From: Glossina fuscipes
Lineage: Eukaryota; Arthropoda; Insecta; Diptera; Glossinidae
Assembly: GCF_014805625.2 (NCBI RefSeq)
Contig: NW_023998630.1
Span: forward strand, 1,597,102 to 1,661,101
Direction of reading: 5' to 3'
Length of the DNA: 64,000 nt
How positions within the stretch are numbered: the first letter of the stretch is position 1; every line of letters begins with the position of its first letter. The position numbers and the translations under genes were made by a program. The notes under the pieces are model-generated. The model made no database searches. It was not told where the DNA came from and saw only the letters and a program-made list of their open reading frames with translations. Shown here in pieces: positions 55,074 through 64,000 of this stretch.

Positions 55074-55105
55074 AAAAATAATAGATTTCTTTTTCTCCAA
55101 ACTAA
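55074..55105 (-). repeat. Right mariner inverted terminal repeat
   Basis: Mirror of the left end, lying 21 bp downstream of the transposase stop. A possible AATAAA (55050-55055, overlapping the TAA stop) could serve for polyadenylation. Confidence 0.85.
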
Positions 55106-57519
55106 TATAAACTCTAAGAATTCAAGCAGTAAATGTACAAGTGGACAAACGATTGTTATAAGGAATTAATTTTCGCTGGGGAGTAAGATATCACCTTTTT
55201 CTAGGACTCCGTTGAAATAATCGGTCGCATCTTTATTTCGCAGGGATTGTTTCTGGTCTGTAACGTATTTCAATCGTCTAATATATTTAATTATTCACAT
55301 TATCACATAATTAATTACCTTTACACGTTTAATGTATTTATTTTCCGACTCACAGTTAGTCCGGTTAACTCGTACCTTTTAATTTTCTAATTTATTTAGC
55401 CTTTTACAAATACATTTCGCTCTTGTTATATAATCTACTTCGTGAGCAGGTTTGTAGGCCGAATTTCATTTTTTGTTACCTTTTGGCTATTTAGCCAGAG
55501 CGATCCCTACTCTGCGGCAGACAAAGTATTCCTAATTTTCTCGTAGCCAAAACTACAAGCAGGAAGGTGCTATCAGTCACGTGCTTCGATACTTCATGTT
55601 TGCTAATGGCTGATAGCAAGCCGTCTAGGTGGCAGTATCATGCCACGTAAAGAGAACCTTTTGCTAAAGCTAAAATACAGTATATAATCTAAATTATTTT
55701 TAACGCATACAGGGAACTAAAGTAAGGAAAGATATTGCTATTTACAGTGTAACGTAGTGTTTACGTTGGTTGAAGGAGGTTTGCCTATGCAAAGGGACTC
55801 AATCAATTAAGGATAATTTTAGCGTACAAGTACATGTAACGGTTCTTTGAACTAGGACTGGGCGGCGACAAGCACCGTGACATTCACGCATATGGACATG
55901 TTAAACTTTTAAAAACATCTTCACATGTTCACAAAGCGAAAACCAAAGGTAATCAGAAAGACGTTGAAATTCGACAATCATCGCCTGTTCGAAGGGTCTA
56001 AAATTATTCTACGTTCCAATGCTACGTTGCTTTGATGCTATAGGCGCATTATCCAGTATCAATTGATTCAGTCATGGAGGATGACTCCTTTGAAAAACTT
56101 TGAAATTTTAATGTGTAATCACTATATGATAAAAAACGAATTAAATTCCTGTATATCGAAAATTAGCTTTAAAAGCTTTTCGCTCAAAAAAAATTAACTG
56201 AAAAATGCTATTATGCGTTGAAAACATTTCATTCAAAGGTAAACGTTTAAAGGGACGAAATTAAGGCAAGCAAGAAAGTCATTTTTATTCTGACTATCTA
56301 ATATCTCTCTCATTGAACATGCGATAATATTTAACAATATTCGAGACAAATTTTATAAAAACGTCTTCAACAGCATATAGATTTCAGCTTTTAAATTATC
56401 AACTTCTAGAATCGCTACATGTTGGAGGATCATTTTCAAATCTAATTTACAAACTGAAACTTGGAGCTGTTTTAATATAAACACATTGTAATGATCCTGG
56501 GAAGAAAGTTTTGCTCATTTTTGTAAACATTCATAAAATATAAGAGAAGCTTTGCACAGTAAAGGAATCTATAACACTAAAAAATAAAAGATGGGCAGAG
56601 GTGGTCAATGGATACTTTTATAAATACGCTTCGTAGCTCTTTTAGTTGTATAGAAATTTAGTTTTGGGTTTGAAAAATCGAATGCCGAAATCTTCGGACG
56701 TAATTAGAGACATTGCGAAGGGATTTCATTTTCATTTCACTTTAGCCTTAAACACCCAATGCAAAATAATAATAATAAGTTTTCAGTTTCAGTTTTCGAG
56801 AAAAATCGTACAAAGTCTGATTGTAATCCGCAAGCATTTGTCAATCTGTTTTATGTCTATGCAAATTTTTTGCAAGTAAACCATCGCTAACCAATAGTTC
56901 TTAGTACACTGTAGTTCGTAAAGAAAAAGCCTTGGCTTATGATAAATTGATGGGTCTATAAATTGTTGTGTGCATTGCAAACTTATGAAATGTTAACATG
57001 ACTTAAAGGAATTCATAAACAGAGATTTGATGAAGTCTGTTTAAAGGGAACGGCAATAAATTTGTGCTTTCTTTTTTTATTTATTCGTAATTATATGAAT
57101 TTATCGGTGTTGCTTTTAAGGCTGAATATCATCTAAAAATTGAGGTGAAACGTGAAATTGTTGTTTGCCTTCAGCTAAAACTAGAAGACGTGGCCGATGT
57201 CATTAAAGTTTCCATTTCACTCATCCGCTGATGCGCGAGATAATCCATGGCGGAAGCATTAGTTAAGATGGGGGAAGCAAAGAAAGTTCTTTTTTTTACT
57301 TTCTTCCGTTTCATATTGTCAGTTGTTTGTTGAGTCAAAGGCAGATGGGTGTTACTGACAAAAGCGCTATTTATTAATTTTTTTAAATACATATTTACGT
57401 GGGCAGTTATATTAAACATTTCTGATTAAATGTTCAGCAAAAATTTTATTATAGTTTTTAGTTGGTTAAAAAAAAATCGAAAATCTTAATTTTTCCTTCA
57501 AGTTTGTTTATGTTAAACC
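55106..57519. other. No gene seen
   Basis: Short frames only. Around 55568-55652 there are two small hairpins (GCTATCAG pairing with CTGATAGC, and GTGGCA pairing with TGCCAC), too short to call an RNA gene. Confidence 0.4.
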
Positions 57520-57760
57520 CTACATCACTTGTGGTCGGCGTGGTACATTAAGTTTGTGCGGATGTATACAACATCCGGAACGATTCTGAAGCTAAGCTAA
57601 ACTTGTTTCTTCGGCTTTCTGTCAGATCGGAGCACATTTTCGATCACTTTCCATATAACGCATTATTTTGCAAAGTCGTTATACGAATAACTGTGTTAAG
57701 CGAAATGAGATATGGTTTTTAATAAGGGGCCGTGGAACGCTGTAACGTTTTTACTTGTTT
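57520..57760 (+). repeat. Second dispersed repeat, copy 2
   Basis: ACTTGTGGTC, then TACATTAAGTTTGTGCGGAT, ATTTTCGATCACTTTCCATA and GTTATACGAATAACTG appear in the same order as at 21.4 kb. Confidence 0.5.
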
Positions 57761-58033
57761 TCTTATAATTCTCTTATTAACTTAACGTTGTTTAATTATT
57801 TTACTCTCTCTTAATTTTTACAGCATTGATTAAACTTTCATTAGCTTTTCTTCTGTTTTCCTGATTAAATACTTTTTTGTTTCATATATTTGCGTTCTTT
57901 CTTTCTATTGTCTTTGCTATTTTCAATCTTGCTTTTGCTTAATGAATTTTAAAAGTTGTTTTTTATGCATTTTTCATCCCGGTTTCTCACGCTATTTACT
58001 AATTGCGTCAAATTTTTAGATCCGAACTTAATT

Positions 58034-58110
58034 CTGGAAAAGAATACTTATTTCGATCTTAATACTGGAAAAGAATACTCATTTCGCACTTAATACTGGA
58101 AAAGGATATG
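58034..58110 (+). repeat. Short tandem repeat, period 31
   Basis: CTGGAAAAGAATACT at 58034 and 58065 and CTGGAAAAGGATATG at 58096 start three units; a fourth, weaker CTGGAAGAA lies near 58126. Confidence 0.75.
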
Positions 58111-60774
58111 AAGATAATTGAAATACTGGAAGAAAGATTAAATTTTTCACACATTTTACTGTGGTATAACTTAAGACGTTGCAATACAAAGTAGAAATGC
58201 AAACAACATAAGTATAGTGCTAAATGATATCACGTATCTGTATCTAATTGGCCTGCAAGGAATAGCTTTATGTGAAATAATTAAAAATTTATTGTTTTAT
58301 TTGTGGGGAGTGAAAGAAATGTTGCGTGTGATTAATTAAAGCAGTATACAAACTAAAAATTCCGCAAAATTTTATAAGCCCATCTTTTAGAGGAACAAGT
58401 TCGTATTGATCATCATCGAAACTACGACAGTAAAGTTTGCGGCCATTGACCATATCTTCTTGCTAATGGACTATTAAAATTATTTATGCTATAGATGACC
58501 TCTTAAGAAATTGTTTGTAATCAGAAAAAACAATTTTAATTAAATTTCGGTTACCTAACTTAATAACGAGTGTTTCAAATCAAGGCACTCCATTTGCAAT
58601 GCCTTCTCCACCTATAATGTGTAATATGGGTTGAACAAAAACTAAAGAGAATTTTTAGTTTTTTGAAGGAGTTATTTAACCTTCAACATTTATTGCTTCC
58701 CAATTAAAGCATAACTTCTTCAAAAATTCTTCAAAGCCTTTGAACAGCCGTGCTGGAGTCGACTCTATCATCAAAAAGCCGTGGTATTTCATTAAACTGC
58801 GAGTTTTGTATTCTTTTCAATATTTCCATGTCTCATGAACGTGCTACAATACTCAGGCTACGGATAAACTTAAAAACCTCTTCTTGCTTCAAAAATCGAC
58901 AAGTTTCTAACCCGCAAACTTTCAACATATTGTTTTTCCTGACTTGGAAATTCAAAGTTTCAAACCAATTTTTGGTGTAAAATTCACCACGCAATGAACT
59001 ACCGAAAACAATGAGATATGTCCCGCATCCTCATTGGCTGGATTGCTTTCAAACTGTTACTCCTAATGGTTGATAAAGGAAAGAAACAGAACGGAATCAA
59101 TTCAATGCACGCTACACAACGCAAATAGTTTGATAATTATTGATTCGCGACTTGGAGGCAATGAAACTTTGCTGGTATCAAATAAGTGTCAAAATTTTCT
59201 TAATTTTGTTTCACATGGTTTGTCCTATTTAAGATCAACGATTGAAATTATATTATCAAGATGTATAGAAAAAAATATAGGAAAAATTCCTTTGAATTTT
59301 TTACGAAGAAAAAAAAAAAACAAATAAGAAAGTTATTTTCGGCTGGCTTTGAATTTCGTATGTCCAGCTCCATCAAAATTTTTGCACTTCACTAAAAGGT
59401 ATTGTTAAAAAAAATTAAAAAATTTAGACGTCCACCTTAATTAATTTTGAGCTAACACACATAGCTTGTCGCCTTTTACTCCCCGCGTCTATTAATTGAT
59501 ATCCATATCGTTCATATTATTTATTCAGAATAAACACATTTTTAAGCAGATCATGTATCTTCATTTGAGAAATGCACAAAGCATTCTGTCATGTTGTCCT
59601 TGTGATTAATAAGCGTAAAATTGCAAAAAGTGAACAAAAGAAACTTTAATCACTTGCAACTTGTGTGACCATGGCTGATGTTTTCCATTTTTTCACATAA
59701 ATAAAGTAGAGTTTTTCGCGACGTAAATGTGGAAAATTTCAGCCATCTATCTTTCGTAATGTGTGAATAGCAAACGAAAACTCACAAGTGTTTTTTTGGA
59801 AATGTAGACTTGTGTTCATTTCACTACGGAGATGTGCTTCAACCAAATCCGCCCGGTTTTAAAAACTTCCAATCTGTTTACCAAATTTGAAGTCGATATG
59901 TTCATTTTTGCGAGCAGGAAAGTGTCAACAACTCACACCACATAGGCACGCAGACGCACAGACGTGGTTTAATCAATTCAGAGTGTCGCGCAGGTCAGAG
60001 GATTTCTGAAGGCCCCTTTTGGGTGTTACAAACATTATGACAAAAGTAGCGTACCACCATCCTTCGGTGGTGGGTATAAAAAAAGAAAAAATAGAAAAAA
60101 CTGAATACATTAAAATCGTCGTAATTTTCAAACCACTGTTTTTACAACTAGATCAAAAATTATGCAAGCAACTGCCGGAAGACAGGCATGCCAACTTCAT
60201 GACATAACCAAAGATTTGAAAAGCATGTTGCACACATAAAAACTAGAACTTTTGTTAGTTAGTTTGCGGTGTTAATATGATTATATATAATCCTCGCAAA
60301 ATGCAGAGACAGTTAGATGTCAGTTGCAAAAATTACTTATCTTCCATTTTTTACTCTTGCATATGTTTTTGCGTGTTCCTTATAATCACAAAAGTTTATC
60401 AGCAAAAAAATATAAAAAAAAAAATTTATATACATGTACACTATAAGCTATATGGAATGAATGACAATTCGTAAAACCTCTGCAAAAAGTAGCTTCTTCT
60501 ACAAATGTAAAGATTAACTGAGGAAAACATTCAATGCCTCCCATGGTATGTAGGACAAAAAATTCAATGAATTACACGCATTTAAGAAAATAAAACTTTT
60601 TTCTCTGCTGCTCAAAGATTTATGGAAACAGCTTACATAGCAAGACGTAGCAACACATTTTACGATTATTGACGACTAATTGAATAAAAAGGTGGTGACC
60701 TAAAATGAAATCTAATCTCAGGATTTAAGGACTATAATTTAACGTAGTTTCTTATTTTCTTAACAAAAGTTAAC
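58111..60774. other. No gene seen; one dispersed-repeat copy
   Basis: The frames at 58750, 59070, 60019 and 60277 match nothing. The last kilobase leads into the LINE leader. Confidence 0.4.
59830..60090 (-). repeat. Dispersed repeat copy, reverse orientation
   Basis: AAATTTGAAGTCGATATGTT, a CGCAGACGCACAGACGTGG block, TTAATCAATTCAGAGTGTC, GTTACAAACATTATGACAAA and the ending GGTGGTGGGTATAAAA appear in the order expected for the reverse strand of the 22.7-kb copy. This copy shows the GGGTATAAAA end best. Confidence 0.6.
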
Positions 60775-60969
60775 AGTAGTATATATATGAGGGAGCGTCG
60801 ACGCGAATTTCAGCCCGCAACAAAAAGGGCCTTTTTTTTTTGCTCATCAAAATTTTTCGGCTTTTCCGTATAGTAGTATATATATGGGGGAACGATGTCC
60901 GCACACTTCCCCGCTCTCACCATATGACCAGCCTCCCAACACCACACATGCACATATGGTCACATAGAA

Positions 60970-61025
<56 letters not shown>

Positions 61026-61845
61026 CACCATCACCATTGATCGTTGTGATTTCGTACCGCGCGGACGTGTTCGAAAGTGTTCCGTTTATATCATAGGCGA
61101 TTGTTATCAGAAAATTATTCTAGAGTGGAATTCTTGTATCGGAAAGATAAGTAAACGATAATTAAAAGAGTGATAGTGCTTTTGAGCGTCTTATTTAGTT
61201 ATAAAGGCATTTAAAATAGAAAGTGAAAGGTCAGGTTTTGTTTTCTTTATTCTTTTTCTTCCCTTTTCTTCTCTGTGGGTTTGCCCGCTTTCGTGCTTAT
61301 TTGGGGGTCGTTCAGTGTCACGCAGGTAAATAAAGAAGGTGAGCAAATCACGGGAGGACATTGCCATCTATTGCTGCTATAAAGCAACCCTGTGCATCTG
61401 CGAAAAGTTTTAAAATATTACGCAATAGCACTGACTTACTTCTTGTTTTTCAAGGAATAGCTTAGTGTAGCATAGCTGAGGGCGACATTAATTTAGCAAG
61501 CAGTATTGGTCAACCCTACACCGACCCAAAGCCTTAGAGGGGAAAAGACTAACAATAAAGTAAGTACAAAATTTGTAGAAAATACCGACAACCACAAAAA
61601 CATACATACAGAAACATACTCTGCACACACAAGAAACGGACTTGCGTACAAGGACATCACAAACATACACATACACAAGTAGATATACATAAATACATTA
61701 ATATAAACACACACGAACACACGCACACGAACTTATACATAGATGTATACATCCACACAAACAAACGTAAGAGGAATTCTCATGTACATACATTCATAAC
61801 TACATATACAAGTAGACTAACATATATAACACTAATACGAAAATT
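60775..61845 (+). other. Leader (5' UTR) region of the R1/LOA-like LINE
   Basis: Non-coding and partly GC-richer. It begins near a pair of direct repeats, AGTAGTATATATATGAGGGA (60775) and AGTAGTATATATATGGGGGA (60872), and contains a CA microsatellite and a long CA/ACAC-rich stretch before the ORF1 ATG at 61846. LINEs carry internal promoters in such leaders; the exact 5' end is not visible. Confidence 0.4.
60969..61024. repeat. (CA)n microsatellite
   Basis: About 28 CA units. It yields a spurious His/Thr run in a plus-strand frame. Confidence 0.95.
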
Positions 61846-63143
61846 ATGCCGGCCAAAACCGGAAATAAAGGGACACCTCAAGGCGCACTAGGCGCCACAT
61901 GGGATAGTCCGGAAGTGTTACCCGATCCGTTCAAAAGGAGTATTCGAATCCAACGCTCACCTGAGAAAATCGCCGGGCAACATACGCAAATGAGAAGTCA
62001 GTCCTCTCCACCGATCCTTCAGGAGGAATCTTTGATGGTAAGAGAAGATGAAAACTCATTTGTCGAGCTAGGAAAGAAAATTGGAGAACTCATCGAAATA
62101 GTGGCCCCAACTCCTTCTGCTCCGGCTAGGCGTACCATTCATCAGCCGATGAGAGATTTGGTGGACATGCTAGCTGTGCTCCATAAAAAAGCCGCAAAAG
62201 AGTTAGGAAATAAAATGCCAAAAAAAGCGGTCAGAGATGGCACAACCCAGATTGAAAAAGGAGGCAGAGTAAACGCCACGAAAAGGCTCAGAGGGGAGGG
62301 ATCCACGGATACTACTCCTGCGAAGAAAACTAAGCGGGCCTGTGTTGGGATAAATACCAAAAAGGAGGAGCCAAAGCAATCAAAATGCGGAAATGAAGAG
62401 TGGACCGTGGTCCAAACAAAAAATAGAAAGGTTAAGCCAATCAAATTGGTGAATAGGCCGGATGCAATTGTAATCAAGCAAACGGGCACTATGTCATACA
62501 GCGATATGCTGAAATAAGTTAAAAATGATGAGGAGCCGCAAAAAGTCGGCGAAAATGTGACGAAGATACGGAAGACACTGCAAGGAGAGATGCTGCTGGA
62601 GTTTAAGCAAAGTGCGAAGGAAAAAAACTCTGCTTAGCAGAAATTGGTGGAAAAAGCGCTAGGCCAGGAGGCTATTGTTAAACTAATGACCACGGAGATA
62701 AAGATCGAATTTAAGGACCTGGATGAAGTTACCTCAGCGGATGACTTAATAGCTGCCAGAAATACGAGCTTCAGTAGTCTAAATATCAAGAAGGAAGCAG
62801 TCACCTCAATCAGGAAGGCGTATGCCGGCACACAAACTGCAACTCTATCGGTTCCAACAAAAACTGCTAAAGAGTTACTTGAAGCCGGGAAAATCAAAGT
62901 TGGCTGGGTAGTGAGCAGGATTAGAGAAAAATCCACAGATCTTAAATGCTTTAGATGCTTCGAGGCCGGCCACATTGCTGGAAATTGCAAAGGAAAGACA
63001 GATAGAAGCAAGTGCTGTCTAAAATGCAGCGAGCAAGAGACTGCAATAAGAGCCCGTGCTGTGGGATTTGCAAGGAACAAGGCAAGCCTCATGACCACCC
63101 AATGGCCGGCAGAAATTGCCCGGTAAATTCACGCGGCGCTAAC
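61846..63143 (+). pseudogene. LINE ORF1 (gag-like, CCHC knuckles), R1/LOA-like, with nonsense mutations
   Basis: From ATG 61846 an open frame of 223 residues with Lys-rich basic stretches runs to TAA 62515-62517. It then stays coding-like in the same frame, is broken again by TAG 62637-62639, and continues to the zinc knuckles CFRCFEAGHIAGNC and CCLKCSEQ (about 62950-63035). A frameshift there moves the next knuckle, CCGICKEQGKPHDHPMAGRN with C following, to another frame. ORF1 proteins of this class bind element RNA and help its return to the chromosome. At least two stops and one frameshift make this copy inactive. Confidence 0.85.
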
Positions 63144-64000
63144 ATGAAGTGTATGCAAATAAACGTAAATCACTGTCATACTGCACAAGAGCTGCTAAAA
63201 TAGAACGTCAGAGAAGCTTCGATTGACATAGTAGCCGTAAGTGAGCCATACAAGGTAGGCTCCGGAAACAGTTGGGCAAAGGACAAGACTGGAACTGCAG
63301 CCTTTTGGTAATGCAGCTTGCACCCGTCAACCATGAGATTCATCTCAGCAGGAGAGGGCTTCGTCTGTGTCAAATATAGAGACGTTTACCTTTACAGCTG
63401 TTACTTCCCGCCAAGTATAAACCACGCGGAATTCGAAAAATGTATAGATGAGCTATGCACCGACGCAAGGGGTAAAACACCGGTAATTTTCGCCGGTGAT
63501 TTTAATGCCTGGGCGACTGATTGGGGTAGCAAGTGGACGAATGCTAAAGGCAGAATAGTGCTTGAATTCCTAGCCTCATTGGATTTGACAATCCTAAACG
63601 AAGGTAATGAAAACACTTTTAACAGAGATGGCCGTGTCTCCGCGATCGATATTACCATGGCCAGTAGTGCATTGGCCTTGCGTATACGATGGGGTGTTAT
63701 ACATACAGTGACCACGCAGCAATAATCTGGGAAATACAGCAGAGCATGCGGGCGAACAGGGTAAAACACCGTCTCAGGGGACCCAAGTGGAAACCAGAAT
63801 CGCTAGATAAAGAACTTTTCGAGCTTACTTTGGAAGTAGCTAAACCCAGAAACTCAGCTCAGGCTGCCGTCGCGGAGGTTTTAGCACGAATTATAAAGCC
63901 TGTGACGGTTCAATGATAAGACGTCGCTTCTGTAAGTCCAAGGAGCCAGTATACTGGTGGACTGACGAGATAGCTGAACTAAGGACTCAATGTAACAGAG
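63144..64000 (+). pseudogene. LINE ORF2 endonuclease part, R1/LOA-like, cut by the window end
   Basis: From ATG 63144: CMQINVNHCHTAQELLK, the start of an apurinic-type endonuclease of R1/LOA elements, then a stop (TAG 63201-63203), DIVAVSEPYKVGSGNSW, another stop near 63309, MRFISAGEGFVCVKYRDVYL, the catalytic motif VIFAGDFNAWATDWGS with its Asp and Asn, ILNEGNENTFNRDGRVSAID, and after a frameshift near 63700 SDHAAIIWEIQ with the catalytic SDH. The RT would begin beyond the window. The EN fold looks complete, but at least two stops and one frameshift disable it. Confidence 0.85.

Larger units (their letters stand above)
53819..55105 (+). mobile_element. Complete mariner element, mellifera-subfamily type, with inverted repeats and TA duplication
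   Basis: The element is 1287 bp. Its ends match as inverted repeats: the left end from 53819 (TTTGTTTGGGGAAAAAGAAA) and the right end from 55105 read backwards (TTAGTTTGGAGAAAAAGAAA); 28 of the first 32 positions agree. TA occurs directly outside both ends (53817-53818 and 55106-55107), the standard mariner target duplication. The size is the usual one for the family. It contains one uninterrupted transposase gene (54003-55052). Confidence 0.93.

Noticed and set aside
55568..55652. Two short hairpins as a possible microRNA or structured RNA
   Set aside because: Stems of 6-8 bp with an uneven loop; far below a pre-miRNA stem.
60969..61024. Regular repeat that might be taken for an array
   Set aside because: It is a plain CA microsatellite with no spacers; no CRISPR is expected in an animal genome.
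62142..62489. 115-codon minus-strand frame, and the one at 62634-63098
   Set aside because: Antisense shadows of the LINE ORF1; the one at 63401-63769 shadows ORF2.

Overview
The window looks like nuclear DNA of a higher fly (Diptera, Brachycera). It is AT-rich and gene-poor, with short GT-AG introns, Asn/Gln/Ala-repeat proteins, an ELAV-family gene very close to Drosophila Rbp9, a MADF-BESS gene, and many decayed LINEs and mariners. A tephritid-like fly is possible, but I cannot fix the species. No rRNA, tRNA, CRISPR array or LTR element was seen.

Layout. 1-5.8 kb: a plus-strand ELAV/Hu RNA-binding protein gene (Rbp9-like) in six coding exons. It also carries a candidate 21-nt microexon inside RRM2, and a 262-codon Asn/Thr/Ser/Gln-rich reading frame that stays open, in frame, directly after the normal UAA stop. 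5.9-25 kb: no protein gene; a long stretch with an A-rich plus strand (about 8.3-14.9 kb) that could be an extended neural 3' UTR, then dispersed repeats and a LINE reverse-transcriptase (RT) scrap. 25.7-36.2 kb: LINE fragments of at least two lineages and a mariner relic. 39.2-40.7 kb: a minus-strand MADF-BESS gene whose frame is cut by an in-frame UAA between the two domains. 40.7-41.35 kb: a frameshifted piece of the proteasome subunit Rpn2 abutting the MADF exon head-to-head; a 10-N gap and a short repeat shared with the far side of the MADF gene lie next to it, which suggests a rearrangement or a misassembly. 42.2-44.4 kb: a minus-strand I-clade-like LINE that has lost its RT. 46.6-48.4 kb: a minus-strand jockey-like LINE. 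53.8-55.1 kb: a complete mariner of mellifera-subfamily type with intact transposase, inverted repeats and TA duplications. 60.8-64 kb: the 5' half of an R1/LOA-like LINE running off the window.

The host genes are regulatory. The ELAV protein would bind U-rich RNA in neurons, and the MADF-BESS protein would bind DNA in the nucleus. They share no visible pathway. Both have a UAA-UUA stop followed by a long, protein-like open frame in the same phase, which is the most unusual feature here. The rest is mostly mobile-element debris. All exon joins are my own readings of splice sites and family similarity; no alignment or transcript search could be run.
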